64,000 bases of DNA. It comes from Bog-756 sp963704585 (GTDB taxonomy: Bacteria > Actinomycetota > Acidimicrobiia > Acidimicrobiales > RAAP-2). The notes under the pieces are model-generated. The model saw only the letters and a program-made list of their open reading frames with translations. It was not told the DNA's origin and did no database searches. Shown piece after piece: positions 46,161 to 54,788 of the stretch. Made by a program: the position numbers and the translations under genes. Position 1 is the first letter of the stretch; each line of letters opens with the position of its first letter. The DNA is taken from the NCBI GenBank assembly GCA_963704585.1, contig OY969919.1:1612001-1676000 (forward strand). The letters are read 5' to 3'.

Positions 46161-46808
46161 TTACTTCGAGTAGAGCTCGACGATGAGCTGCTCTTGCACC
46201 GGCTCGTCGATGTGCTCGCGCAGCGGCAGCGAGAACACCCGGACCTCGAACCGGTCGCCGACCGTCTCGAGCCACGGGGGCAGCTGCCGATCGAGCGTGT
46301 CGAGGTTGCGGCGCACGTGGAACATCTCGCGCGACTTGGGCTTGAGCGCGATCACGTCGCCCTCACGGACCCGGTAGCTCGGGATGGTCACCCGCTTGCC
46401 GTTGACCAGGACGTGGCCGTGGCGGACGAACTGGCGCGCCTGTGCGCGGCTCGCGCCCCACCCCGCCCGGAATGCGACGTTGTCGAGCCGGAGCTCGAGC
46501 ATCCGGAGCAGGTTCTCACCGGTGATGCCCGGCGCCCGCGACGCCTCGACGTAGAGGTTGTGGAACTGGCGCTCGAGCAGGCCGTAGATGCGGCGGGCCT
46601 TCTGCTTCTCGCGCAGCTGACCGAGGTACTCCGATCCCTGGCGCATGCGGTCGCGGCCGTGCTCGCCCGGCGGGTACGCGCGGCTGTGCCGGTCGGTCAC
46701 CGCCTCGGAGACGGGACACTTCATCGAGTAGCAGCGCTCGCCCTTCAAGAAGAGCTTCGTGCGCTCGCGCCGGCAGAGCCGGCAGACGGGTCCGGTGTAG
46801 CGGGCCAT
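46161..46808 (-). CDS. rpsD: 30S ribosomal protein S4 (zinc-binding form)
   Basis: 215 residues. The N-terminus has CRLC and, 15 residues on, CYSMKC, a zinc-binding form. EKQKARRIYGLLERQF and the S4 RNA-binding domain (RLDNVAFRAGW, GHVLVNGKRV) follow. Its ATG lies 8 bases after rpsK. Confidence 0.96.
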   Translation of the reverse strand: MARYTGPVCRLCRRERTKLFLKGERCYSMKCPVSEAVTDRHSRAYPPGEHGRDRMRQGSEYLGQLREKQKARRIYGLLERQFHNLYVEASRAPGITGENLLRMLELRLDNVAFRAGWGASRAQARQFVRHGHVLVNGKRVTIPSYRVREGDVIALKPKSREMFHVRRNLDTLDRQLPPWLETVGDRFEVRVFSLPLREHIDEPVQEQLIVELYSK

Positions 46809-46816
46809 CGGTCCCC

Positions 46817-47224
46817 CTAGACCCGGCGCCGCTTTTTGGGGCGGCAGCCGTTGTGCGGTATGGGGGTCACGTCCTTGATGCCGGCGACCTCGATGCCGGC
46901 CGCGGCGAGCGACCGGATGGCCGTCTCGCGCCCCGAGCCGGGACCGCGGACGAGCACGTCGACCCGGCGCACTCCGTGTTCCATCGCACGCTTCGCGCAC
47001 TGCTCGGCGGCGAGCTGCGCGGCGAACGGCGTCGACTTGCGCGAGCCCTTGAAGCCCACGTTGCCCGCCGACGCCCAGGCGAGCACGTTGCCCTCGGGAT
47101 CGGCGATCGAGACGATCGTGTTGTTGAACGAGCTCTTGATGTGGGCGACGCCGAAGGTGACGTTCTTGCGCTCGCGCTTGCGGGGCCTGCGGGCTCCGCC
47201 GGCCGGCTTCTGGGTCTTTGCCAT
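46817..47224 (-). CDS. rpsK: 30S ribosomal protein S11
   Basis: 135 residues: GVAHIKSSFNNTIVSIADPEG, SAGNVGFKGSRKSTPFAAQ, and the C-terminal DVTPIPHNGCRPKKRRRV. The start abuts the rpsM stop. Confidence 0.97.
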   Translation of the reverse strand: MAKTQKPAGGARRPRKRERKNVTFGVAHIKSSFNNTIVSIADPEGNVLAWASAGNVGFKGSRKSTPFAAQLAAEQCAKRAMEHGVRRVDVLVRGPGSGRETAIRSLAAAGIEVAGIKDVTPIPHNGCRPKKRRRV

Positions 47225-47602
47225 CTACTTGCGAACCTTCTTCTTTCCGGCGACCGTCTTCTTCGGCCCCTTGCGCGTCCTCGCGTTGGTGTGGGTGCGC
47301 TGTCCGTGGACCGGCAGCCCCTTGCGATGGCGGATGCCCTGGTAGCAGCCGATCTCCATCTTGCGCTTGATGTCCTGGGAGACGTCGCGCCGCAGGTCGC
47401 CCTCGACCTGCAGGTTGGCGTCGATGTAGTTGCGGAGCCGGGTGACCTCCTCGTCGGTCAGGTCGCGCACCCGGGTGTCCCGGTGGGTCTCGGTCGCGGT
47501 GCAGACCTGCTGCGCGGTCGTCCGGCCGATGCCGAAGATGTAGGTGAGCGCGATCTCGAGTCGCTTCTCCCTCGGGATGTCCACACCTGAGATGCGTGCC
47601 AT
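47225..47602 (-). CDS. rpsM: 30S ribosomal protein S13
   Basis: 125 residues: ARISGVDIPREKRLEIALTY, IFGIGRTTAQQV, RHRKGLPVHGQRTHTNAR and the basic KKTVAGKKKVRK tail. Confidence 0.97.
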   Translation of the reverse strand: MARISGVDIPREKRLEIALTYIFGIGRTTAQQVCTATETHRDTRVRDLTDEEVTRLRNYIDANLQVEGDLRRDVSQDIKRKMEIGCYQGIRHRKGLPVHGQRTHTNARTRKGPKKTVAGKKKVRK

Positions 47603-47647
47603 TCGCTCTCGCCTCGTTTCTCTACGCCTGCTCGGTCAGCCGCGCGG

Positions 47648-47761
47648 TCAACCCTGCCGCTGCTTGTGGCGTGGGTTCTCGCAGATGACCAGGACCCGCC
47701 GGTGGCGGCGGATCACCTTGCACTTCTCACACATCGGCTTGACACTCGGTCGTACCTTCAC
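47648..47761 (-). CDS. rpmJ: 50S ribosomal protein L36
   Basis: A 37-residue zinc-ribbon protein read directly from the sequence: MKVRPSVKPMCEKCKVIRRH, then RRVLVICENPRHKQRQG. The zinc ligands are CEKC, the later Cys and a His. GTG start at 47761. It lies between rpsM and infA, its usual place. Confidence 0.95.
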   Translation of the reverse strand: MKVRPSVKPMCEKCKVIRRHRRVLVICENPRHKQRQG

Positions 47762-47823
47762 GTCCTCGTCCTTCTCGTCGCTGCCCGTCCCGCGCCGACC
47801 GGCACTGCCCGATCGGCGTCGCG

Positions 47824-48048
47824 CTACTTGTAGCGGTAGGTGATCCGCCCGCGCTGGAGGTCGTAGGGGGTGATCTCCACCTGGACCCGGTCGCCCGGCA
47901 GGATCCGGATGCGGTGCATCCGCATCTTCCCCGAGCTGTGGGCCAGCACCTTGTGCCCGTTCTCGAGCTCGACCCGGAACATGGCATTGGGCAACGGCTC
48001 GACGACCGTCCCCTCCAGCACGATGGCGTCTTCCTTCGGTTTGGGCAG
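47824..48048 (-). CDS. infA: translation initiation factor IF-1 (apparent CTG start)
   Basis: OB-fold factor binding the 30S A site. The conserved body is PKPKEDAIVLEGTVVEPLPN through GRITYRYK. From CTG 48048 it is 74 residues, the family norm of 72-73. GAGGAG lies exactly 6 bases before this CTG, and no ATG, GTG or TTG is in frame nearby. The only conventional in-frame start, GTG 48153, adds a 35-residue extension foreign to IF-1. The CTG is therefore preferred but unproven. Confidence 0.88.
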   Translation of the reverse strand: MPKPKEDAIVLEGTVVEPLPNAMFRVELENGHKVLAHSSGKMRMHRIRILPGDRVQVEITPYDLQRGRITYRYK

Positions 48049-48214
48049 GTTGAACTCCTCGATCGCGTTCTCGTCCTCGACCGGTCGGCGGGCGATCCGT
48101 CGCCAGCCGGCGGCCCGGTCAGGATCCGTCGGCTCCGCACGGGCGCACGCCACCGGCGCGCTGCTCCGAGCGGGGTCGGCGCGCCGTACGACGCTCGCGG
48201 CGAGCCGAAGGAAC

Positions 48215-48220
48215 AGTCTA
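48215..48220 (-). promoter_or_regulatory. putative -10 box (TAGACT) for the infA-alpha operon
   Basis: TAGACT on the minus strand in the map-infA gap would give a leader of about 160 bases to the CTG start. Confidence 0.35.
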
Positions 48221-48267
48221 GCCCCCCGCCGGCCGGATGCCAGCCCGGCCTGGGCGGTCGTCCCTCT

Positions 48268-48286
48268 CCGGCCCCCCGAAGGCCGG
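48268..48286 (-). terminator. weak hairpin downstream of map
   Basis: A 6-bp CCGGCC/GGCCGG stem with a 7-base loop, 35 bases after the map stop and before the infA promoter. No U-run. Confidence 0.25.
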
Positions 48287-48320
48287 TCGGGGAGCGGTCC
48301 GGCGACCGTCCGGGAGCCGG

Positions 48321-49064
48321 TCAGGGCACGGTGAAGACCTCCGGGCCCTCGTCGGTGACCGCGATGGTGTGCTCGAAGTGGGCCGAGAGCCGGCCGTCGG
48401 CCGTGACCACGCTCCAGCCGTCGTCGAGCAGGACCGTCCCCGGTCCCCCGGCGTTGACCATCGGCTCGATGGCGAAGACCATCCCGGTCTTGAGGGTGGG
48501 GCCTGGGGAGCCGGGCCAGTAGTTCGGGACCTGGGGCTCCTCGTGCATCGCGGTCCCGATCGCGTGGCCCACGTACTCGCGGACCACCGAGAAGCCGGCC
48601 GCCTCGGCCACCTCCTGGACCGCCCGCCCGACCTCGTGGAGGCGGTTGCCCGGGCGGAGCTCTTCGATGCCGGCCCAGAGGCTCGCCTCGGTGACCTCCA
48701 TCAGTCGGACCGCGTCCTTGTCCACCTCACCCACGCCGGCCGTGTAGGCCGCGTCCCCGTGGTAGCCCTCGATGATCGCCCCGCAGTCGACCGAGATGAT
48801 GTCGCCCTCCTCGAGCACCACCGACTCGGAGGGGATCCCGTGGACGATCATCGCATTGGGCGACGTGCACACGACCGCGGGGAAGCCGTGGTAGTTGAGG
48901 AAGTTCGAGGCCGCCCCCCGGCGCTCGAGGACGGCGCGGGCCACCCGGTCGATCGCCGCGGTGGTGACCCCCGGACGGATGGCCGCGCGGGTCTTCTCGT
49001 GCATCTCGGCGACGACCCGGCCGGCCCGGCGCATCTTGCCCAGCTCGTCGGCGGTCCGCCTCAC
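48321..49064 (-). CDS. map: methionine aminopeptidase type I
   Basis: 247 residues removing N-terminal Met. Metal ligands are in SVDCGAIIEGYHGDAAYT (two Asp), EYVGHAIGTAMHEEP (His), IEPMV (Glu) and AHFEHTIAV (Glu). GTG 49064 overlaps the adk stop (GTGA); the longer frame would start inside adk. Confidence 0.96.
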   Translation of the reverse strand: MRRTADELGKMRRAGRVVAEMHEKTRAAIRPGVTTAAIDRVARAVLERRGAASNFLNYHGFPAVVCTSPNAMIVHGIPSESVVLEEGDIISVDCGAIIEGYHGDAAYTAGVGEVDKDAVRLMEVTEASLWAGIEELRPGNRLHEVGRAVQEVAEAAGFSVVREYVGHAIGTAMHEEPQVPNYWPGSPGPTLKTGMVFAIEPMVNAGGPGTVLLDDGWSVVTADGRLSAHFEHTIAVTDEGPEVFTVP

Positions 49065-49741
49065 GGGAGGAGACCCCCCTTGCGCTCGCGGCGCGCCTCG
49101 ATGACCTTCACGATCCGCCGGGTGACCGCGTCCGGCGAGCCGGTCCCCGAGACGGTCTCGAGGAGGTTGCGCGTGCGGTACCACTCGATGAGCGGCGCGG
49201 TCTCGTGCTCGTAGAGCTCGAGGCGACGGGTGATGGCCGCCTCGGTGTCGTCCTCCCGTTGGATGACCTCCCCGCTGCAGAGGTCGCAGGTCCAGTTGAG
49301 CAGCGGCGGCGAGGAGAGCGAGTAGTTGGCACCGCAGTCGATGCAGACCCGCCGCGCGACCAGCCGGCGGAGGACCTGGTTGGTCGGGATCTCGATGTCG
49401 ACGGCCAGGTCGAGGTCGAACGGGGCGAGGACGGCAGCCAGCTGCTCGGCCTGGGCGACCGTGCGGGGGCAGCCGTCGAGGACGAAGCCCCGGGCGCGCA
49501 CGTCGCTCTCGCCGAGGCGGTCGGCCACCATGTCCATGATCAGGTCGTCGCCCAGCAGCTCGCCGCGGTCCATCTGGTCCTTGGCCTTCATCCCGATCGC
49601 GGTCCCCTGCTTGACGGCCGCGCGCAGCATGTCACCTGTCGAGACGTGGGGCACCACGTAGTGATGGGACAGACGAACGCACTGCGTCCCCTTTCCCGCC
49701 CCCTGTTTGCCGAGGACGACGAGCCTGGCTCCCGGTACCAC
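49061..49741 (-). CDS. adk: adenylate kinase (zinc-LID form)
   Basis: 226 residues. P-loop GKQGAGKGTQ (usual form has PP in place of KQ), STGDMLRAAV, GFVLDGCPRT, and a LID with CIDC and CDLC, a zinc-binding long form. GTG start directly after the secY stop. Confidence 0.96.
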   Translation of the reverse strand: MVPGARLVVLGKQGAGKGTQCVRLSHHYVVPHVSTGDMLRAAVKQGTAIGMKAKDQMDRGELLGDDLIMDMVADRLGESDVRARGFVLDGCPRTVAQAEQLAAVLAPFDLDLAVDIEIPTNQVLRRLVARRVCIDCGANYSLSSPPLLNWTCDLCSGEVIQREDDTEAAITRRLELYEHETAPLIEWYRTRNLLETVSGTGSPDAVTRRIVKVIEARRERKGGLLP

Positions 49742-51034
49742 CTACTTGAGGAAGCCCTCGTAGTTCCGCATCATGAGCTGGCTGTCGATCTGCTTCATGG
49801 TCTCGAGTGCCACACCCACTGCGATGAGAAGCGTTGTCCCGTAGAACGGGTAGCTGGTGATGTTCCACGCGGCCATCAGCAGCGAGGGGACGACGGCGAC
49901 GCCGCCGAGGAAGAGCGCGCCGGGCCACGTGATCCGGTTGAGGATGTGCGCGAGGTACCGCTCGGTCGGCTGGCCGGGTCGGATGCCGGGGATGTAGCCG
50001 CCCTGCTTGCGGATGATGTCGGCCTGCTGATGCGGGTCGAAGGCCACGTACACGTAGAAGAACGTGAAGAGCAGGATGAAGACGAAGTAGGTGAGGATGT
50101 AGAAGGCGCTGGTCGGCGTCACGTTGTGGTTCACCCAGGTGCGGAAGGCCGTCGACGGGATGATGTTCGACAGCAGGACCGGGATGTAGAGCACCGAGCT
50201 CGCGAAGATGATCGGGATCACGCCCGCCTGGTTGACCTTGAGCGGGATGTAGGTGTTGGACCCGCCGTACATCTTGCGCCCGACCACCCGCTTGGCGAAC
50301 GTGACCGGGATGCGCCGCTGCCCCTGGTCGACGAAGACGATGAGCACGAGCAGTGCGAGCGAGACGATGATGATCGTCGTGAACTTGACCCGGCCGCCCT
50401 CCTGCAGGACGGTGTTGAGGCCGGTCGGGATGCCCGCCACCACGTTGGCGAAGATGAGGATCGACATCCCCTGGCCGATGCCGCGCTGGGTGATGAGCTC
50501 GGCGAGCCACATCACGAACGCGGTCCCTGCGGTCAGGGTCAGCACGATGAAGGCCGCCCGCCAGATCGAGTAGTTGAGGATGAGGTCGATGTTCTGCCCG
50601 GTGCCGAGCAGCCCGCCGCCGCCCTTGTGGAAGAGGTAGACGAGGCCGGTCGACTGCATGAGGGCGAGCGCCACGGTCAGGTAGCGGGTGGTCTGGGTCA
50701 GCTTCTTCTGGCCAACCGCCCCCTGGTCGCGCCACTCCTCGAGCTTCGGGATGACCGTCGCGAGCAGCTGGATGATGATGCTCGAGGTGATGTACGGCAT
50801 GATCCCGAGGCCGAAGACGGCCATGCGGGTGAGCGCCCCACCCGAGAAGAGGTTGAGGAAGCCGAGGACCCCGGAGGCCTTGGCCGCGGCCGAGAGCTGA
50901 GCGATCTTCGAGAAGTTGACGAACGGAACCGGGACGTTGGCCCCGAACTGGTAGATCGCGATGACGGTCAGCGTGAAGAGGACCTTCTTGCGAAGGTCGG
51001 GGATCCGGAAGATGTTGGCCAGACTGGCGAGCAT
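49742..51034 (-). CDS. secY: preprotein translocase subunit SecY
   Basis: A 430-residue ten-helix channel protein: KVLFTLTVIAIYQFGANVPV, the plug region GGALTRMAVFGLGIMPYI, GTAFVMWLAELIT, the cytoplasmic loop KRVVGRKMYGG, and PGIRPGQPTERYL. ATG start; in the usual spc position between rplO and adk. Confidence 0.98.
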   Translation of the reverse strand: MLASLANIFRIPDLRKKVLFTLTVIAIYQFGANVPVPFVNFSKIAQLSAAAKASGVLGFLNLFSGGALTRMAVFGLGIMPYITSSIIIQLLATVIPKLEEWRDQGAVGQKKLTQTTRYLTVALALMQSTGLVYLFHKGGGGLLGTGQNIDLILNYSIWRAAFIVLTLTAGTAFVMWLAELITQRGIGQGMSILIFANVVAGIPTGLNTVLQEGGRVKFTTIIIVSLALLVLIVFVDQGQRRIPVTFAKRVVGRKMYGGSNTYIPLKVNQAGVIPIIFASSVLYIPVLLSNIIPSTAFRTWVNHNVTPTSAFYILTYFVFILLFTFFYVYVAFDPHQQADIIRKQGGYIPGIRPGQPTERYLAHILNRITWPGALFLGGVAVVPSLLMAAWNITSYPFYGTTLLIAVGVALETMKQIDSQLMMRNYEGFLK

Positions 51035-51064
51035 GGGGCTCCTCGACGCCTCGTTCGGCCGATG

Positions 51065-51553
51065 CTACCGGTTGGTGAGGGCGTTGCCCCGGGCCGGTGG
51101 GCGCCCCGGACCACCGGGTCGCGGGACCACCGTGGCCGTGCCGCCGGCCGCCGTGATGGCCGCTTCCGCCGACTTCGAGAAGGCGTGGGCCGACACCCGG
51201 ACCGCCCGGCGCAGCTGCCCGTCGCCGAGCACCTTGACGAGGTCGCCCTTGTGGGCGAGCCCGAGCTCGACCATCCCTTCGACGTCGACCTCGTCGCGGT
51301 CGCACGCCTCGAGCGCACCGACGTTGACGGGGGTGTACTCGACCCGGAAGGGGTTGGTGAAGCCGCGGAGCTTTGGGATCCGCTGCATGAGGGGGAGCTG
51401 GCCGCCCTCGAAGCCGAGCGGGATGGTGTCGCGGGCGCCCTGGCCCTTGGTGCCCCGGCCGGCGGTCTTGCCCCCCTTGCCCGCGATGCCGCGACCGACG
51501 CGGCGGCGACGCCGGGTGGACCCGGCAGGTGGGCGGAGATCGTGGACCTTCAT
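51065..51553 (-). CDS. rplO: 50S ribosomal protein L15
   Basis: 162 residues: KVHDLRPPAGSTRRRRRVGR, GKGGKTAGRGTKGQGAR, FEGGQLPLMQRIPK. The ATG overlaps the rpmD stop (ATGA). Confidence 0.96.
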   Translation of the reverse strand: MKVHDLRPPAGSTRRRRRVGRGIAGKGGKTAGRGTKGQGARDTIPLGFEGGQLPLMQRIPKLRGFTNPFRVEYTPVNVGALEACDRDEVDVEGMVELGLAHKGDLVKVLGDGQLRRAVRVSAHAFSKSAEAAITAAGGTATVVPRPGGPGRPPARGNALTNR

Positions 51554-51792
51554 GCGCGGCCTTTCTCGTCGTGCTCGTCGTGCGCGGCGGGGGTGACCTC
51601 CACCAGGTGCGGGACCCGCGCCAGCATTCCACGGATCTCGGGTCGGTCGGGCAGCACGTTGGTGCGACCGATCCCGCGAAGGCCGAGGGCGCGCAAGGTC
51701 CCGCGATGCTTGGGCTTGGTGCCGATCGCGGAGCGGATCTGGGTCACCCGCAGCCAGGCACCGTCACCCGACGGTGCGGAGCCCGCGGCCAT
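51550..51792 (-). CDS. rpmD: 50S ribosomal protein L30
   Basis: 80 residues: LRVTQIRSAIGTKPKHRGTL, RALGLRGIGRTNVLPD, IRGMLARVPHLVEV. A short acidic/His tail follows. The start is one base from the rpsE stop. Confidence 0.95.
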   Translation of the reverse strand: MAAGSAPSGDGAWLRVTQIRSAIGTKPKHRGTLRALGLRGIGRTNVLPDRPEIRGMLARVPHLVEVTPAAHDEHDEKGRA

Positions 51793-51793
51793 C

Positions 51794-52348
51794 TCAGCTC
51801 ACCTCCGTGAAGAGGTCGGCCTCGCGCCGGCGCTCGCGGTAGGCGCGGAGCAGTGCCGGAGGCGTGACCTCTTCGGCGCTCTTGCCGCGCAGGGCGGCGA
51901 TCTCGTCGGGCCGCTTGAGGCTCTTCAGCCCCGCGATCGTCGCATGCGCAACGTTGATCCCGTTGGAGGAGCCGAGCGACTTGGACAGGATGTCGCGGAT
52001 GCCGGCCATCTCGAGGATGGCCCGCGCCGCGCCGCCCGCGATCACCCCGGTGCCGGGAGCCGCTGGCTTGAGCATCACCCGGCCCGCACCGCTCTCGCCG
52101 ATCACCGGGTGGGTGATCGTCGAGCCGGCGAGTGGCACCTCGAACATGTTCTTGCGCGCCTCCTCGATGCCCTTCTGCACCGCGAGGCCGGCCTCCTTGG
52201 CCTTGCCGTAGCCGAGGCCGACCCGGCCGTTGCCGTCGCCGACCACCATGAGGGCGGCGAAGGAGAAGCGGCGGCCGCCCTTGACGACTTTGGAGACCCG
52301 GTTGACCCGGATGGTCCGCTCCTCGAGCTGCTGATCGTTCATTGCCAT
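51794..52348 (-). CDS. rpsE: 30S ribosomal protein S5
   Basis: 184 residues: RVNRVSKVVKGGRRFSFAAL, VVGDGNGRVGLGYGKAKE, KPAAPGTGVIAGGAAR. ATG 52348 (a second ATG follows two codons on), one base after rplR. Confidence 0.97.
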   Translation of the reverse strand: MAMNDQQLEERTIRVNRVSKVVKGGRRFSFAALMVVGDGNGRVGLGYGKAKEAGLAVQKGIEEARKNMFEVPLAGSTITHPVIGESGAGRVMLKPAAPGTGVIAGGAARAILEMAGIRDILSKSLGSSNGINVAHATIAGLKSLKRPDEIAALRGKSAEEVTPPALLRAYRERRREADLFTEVS

Positions 52349-52349
52349 C

Positions 52350-52712
52350 TCAGAACTCCAGTCCCTCGGCGCGGGCGGCCTCCGCCAGGGCGGCGACCCG
52401 CCCGTGGAAGGCGAACCCGCCGCGGTCGAAGACGACCGTGGTGATGCCCTGCTCCTTCGCCCGGGTCGCGACCAGGGCGCCGACTGCGCGGGCGGCCTCG
52501 GCGTTGCCGCCGCCGGCCTCGCGCAGCACCGGCTCGACCGACGTCGCGGCGGCCAAGGTCCGGCCGGCGTCGTCGTCGATGAGCTGGGCGGAGATGTGCT
52601 TGTTCGAACGGAAGACCGCGAGCCGGGGCCGGTCCGCGGAGCCGCGCACCTTCTTACGCACCCTGGCGTGGCGGCGGCGGCGGAGCTCGAGGGTGTGATC
52701 GGTGCGTGCCAT
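52350..52712 (-). CDS. rplR: 50S ribosomal protein L18
   Basis: 120 residues: RRRRHARVRKKVRGSADRPR, LAVFRSNKHISAQLIDD, VVFDRGGFAFHGRVAALAEA. The ATG shares a base with the rplF stop; the longer frame into rplF was rejected. Confidence 0.96.
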   Translation of the reverse strand: MARTDHTLELRRRRHARVRKKVRGSADRPRLAVFRSNKHISAQLIDDDAGRTLAAATSVEPVLREAGGGNAEAARAVGALVATRAKEQGITTVVFDRGGFAFHGRVAALAEAARAEGLEF

Positions 52713-53254
52713 CACTTGGCTGCCTTTCCGGCCTTGCGCACGACGCGCTCGTTGAGGTAGCGCACGCCCTTGCCCTTGTAGGGCTCGGGCTTGCGCAGCT
52801 TGCGGATGTCGGCGGCCACCTGGCCGACCTTCTCCTTGTCGATCCCGCGCACGATGACCCGGGTCGCACTCGGCACCTCGAAGGTGACCCCGTCGGGGGC
52901 GGTCACGTTGACCGGGTGGGAGAAGCCGAGCGCGAGCTCGAGGCCCGAGGGGCCCTTCGGGACCGCGCGGTACCCGACGCCCACGATCTCGAGCTCCTTG
53001 CTGAAGCCTTCGGTCACCCCGGTCACCATGTTGGCGACGAGCGACCGGGTCAGGCCGTGCAGCGCGCGGTTCTGGCGCTGGTCGTCCGGCCGCTCGACGA
53101 CGAGGGTGTCGCCGTCCTGGCGAACCGACATGGCAGCGGGCACCGTGCGGGCGAGCTCGCCCTGCGGACCCTTGACCGTGACCACGTTGCCCTCGCCGAC
53201 GCTCACCGTGACTCCCGACGGTACGGCGATCGGCGAGCGTCCGACCCGCGACAT
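52712..53254 (-). CDS. rplF: 50S ribosomal protein L6
   Basis: 180 residues: MSRVGRSPIAVPSGV, TVKGPQGELART, GYRAVPKGPSGLELALGFSH, KPEPYKGKGVRY. ATG start. Confidence 0.97.
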   Translation of the reverse strand: MSRVGRSPIAVPSGVTVSVGEGNVVTVKGPQGELARTVPAAMSVRQDGDTLVVERPDDQRQNRALHGLTRSLVANMVTGVTEGFSKELEIVGVGYRAVPKGPSGLELALGFSHPVNVTAPDGVTFEVPSATRVIVRGIDKEKVGQVAADIRKLRKPEPYKGKGVRYLNERVVRKAGKAAK

Positions 53255-53296
53255 CAGCGACCACCCCCCGCAGGCCGGACCGTCCGGCCGTCCGTC

Positions 53297-53701
53297 TCAC
53301 CAGACATAGCAGAGCACCTCGCCGCCCATGCGGCGCTTGCGCGCCTCTCGATCGGTCATGAGGCCCTTCGAGGTCGAGACCACCGCGACCCCGAGGCCGC
53401 CGAGGACGCGCGGGATCTTGTCGGCCCGCGCGTAGATGCGCAGGCCGGGCTTCGAGACCCGCTTGATGCCCGAGATGGTGCGCGCCCGGTCGGGGGCGTA
53501 CTTCATCGTGATCTCGAGCGTCCTGCCCGGCTTGCCCGGCGTGTCGCTCACCTCGTACCCGGTGATGTACCCCTCGTCCACGAGGATGGCCGCAAGCGAT
53601 TCCTTGAGCTTCGAGCCCGGCATGGAGACCGTGTCGAAGTGGGCGGTATTCGCGTTCCGGATGCGGGTGAGCATGTCGGCGATCGGGTCGGTCATCGTCA
53701 C
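53297..53701 (-). CDS. rpsH: 30S ribosomal protein S8
   Basis: 134 residues: DPIADMLTRIRNAN, LKRVSKPG-like IKRVSKPGLRIYA, VVSTSKGLMTDREAR, GGEVLCYVW. GTG 53701 has AGGAGG 9 bases upstream, against 15 bases for ATG 53695, so GTG is preferred. Confidence 0.96.
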   Translation of the reverse strand: MTMTDPIADMLTRIRNANTAHFDTVSMPGSKLKESLAAILVDEGYITGYEVSDTPGKPGRTLEITMKYAPDRARTISGIKRVSKPGLRIYARADKIPRVLGGLGVAVVSTSKGLMTDREARKRRMGGEVLCYVW

Positions 53702-53717
53702 AGTCGTCGGCCTCCTC

Positions 53718-53903
53718 TCACCAGCTCGCCTTCGTGACGCCGGGGATCTCTCCGGCGTGGACCATCACCCGCAGACAGATCCGGCACAGGCCGAACTTGC
53801 GGTAGACCGACTTCGGCCTGCCGCACCGCCGGCACCGGGTGTACACGCGCACCTTGAATTTGGGGGTGCGCTGCTGCTTCTCGATCAGGGCCTTCTTCGC
53901 CAT
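53718..53903 (-). CDS. rpsN: 30S ribosomal protein S14 (type Z)
   Basis: 61 residues, the short zinc form: RCRRCGRPKSVYRKFGLCRI with CxxC pairs, then CLRVMVHAGEIPGVTKASW. It lies between rplE and rpsH. Confidence 0.97.
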   Translation of the reverse strand: MAKKALIEKQQRTPKFKVRVYTRCRRCGRPKSVYRKFGLCRICLRVMVHAGEIPGVTKASW

Positions 53904-53907
53904 GGGG

Positions 53908-54483
53908 TTACTGGTTCTCCTGTCGGAACGGGAAGCCGAAGGCGGCCAGCAGGGCGCGCCCTTCGTCGTCGGTTCGGGCGGTGGTGACGATCGTGATGTC
54001 CATGCCCCGGGTCGTGTCGACCCGGTCGTAGTCGATCTCGGGGAAGATCAGCTGCTCGGTGACGCCGAACGTGTAGTTGCCGTGACCGTCGAAGGCCCGC
54101 GGCGAAAGGCCGCGGAAGTCGCGGATCCTCGGGACGGCCATCGAGAGCAGGCGGTCGAGGAACTCCCAGGCCCGGTCGCCCCGAAGGGTGACCTTCGCCC
54201 CGATCTCCTGGCCTTCGCGGAGCTTGAACGAGGCGATCGACTTCTTCGCGCGGGTGACCACCGGCTTCTGTCCGGCGATGATCTCGAGGTCGCGGACCGC
54301 GCCCTCGATGAGCGACCGCTGCTGGGTGGCACGGCCGACGCCCATGTTGATCACGATCTTCGAGAGGCGCGGCACCTCCATGATGTTGCCGAGCCCGAGT
54401 GAGTCCTTGAGCGCGGCGCGCACCTCGGTGTCGTAGCGGACCTTGAGCCGTGGCCTGGTCGCCACGGCCGCCTCCGCGGTCAC
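53908..54483 (-). CDS. rplE: 50S ribosomal protein L5
   Basis: 191 residues: RLKVRYDTEVRAAL, NIMEVPRLSKIVINMGVG, TRAKKSIASFKLREGQEIG, RDFRGLSPRAFDGHGNYTFG. GTG 54483 overlaps the rplX stop (GTGA). Confidence 0.97.
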   Translation of the reverse strand: MTAEAAVATRPRLKVRYDTEVRAALKDSLGLGNIMEVPRLSKIVINMGVGRATQQRSLIEGAVRDLEIIAGQKPVVTRAKKSIASFKLREGQEIGAKVTLRGDRAWEFLDRLLSMAVPRIRDFRGLSPRAFDGHGNYTFGVTEQLIFPEIDYDRVDTTRGMDITIVTTARTDDEGRALLAAFGFPFRQENQ

Positions 54484-54788
54484 AGGTCCGCCCCGCACTT
54501 GCGGCAGATCCGCAGCTTGCGGCCCTGCTCGTCGATCCGCATCCCGATGCGGGTGGGCCCTCCGCAGCTCGAGCAGACGATCGCCACCGACGAGACCGAC
54601 AGCGGCATGAACTTGTCGATGACCCCGCCCTGCATGGTGGCGCGCGTCGGCTTGGCGTGGCGCTTGGCCACGTGGACGCCCTCGACGATGACCTTGCCCT
54701 CGGCCGGCATGGCGCGGGCCACGCTGGCCTGCTTGCCCTTGTCCTTGCCGGCCATCACCTGGACCTTGTCTCCCTTGCGAATACGCAT
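54480..54788 (-). CDS. rplX: 50S ribosomal protein L24
   Basis: 102 residues: IRKGDKVQVMAGKDKGKQ, VIVEGVHVAKRHAKP, and a C-terminal zinc-ribbon-like pair IVCSSCGGPTRIG ... ICRKCGADL. The ATG shares a base with the rplN stop. Confidence 0.96.
   Translation of the reverse strand: MRIRKGDKVQVMAGKDKGKQASVARAMPAEGKVIVEGVHVAKRHAKPTRATMQGGVIDKFMPLSVSSVAIVCSSCGGPTRIGMRIDEQGRKLRICRKCGADL

Noticed and set aside
49205..52444. 1079-codon plus-strand ORF opposite adk to rplR
   Set aside because: It crosses seven certain minus-strand genes; composition typical of shadow ORFs.
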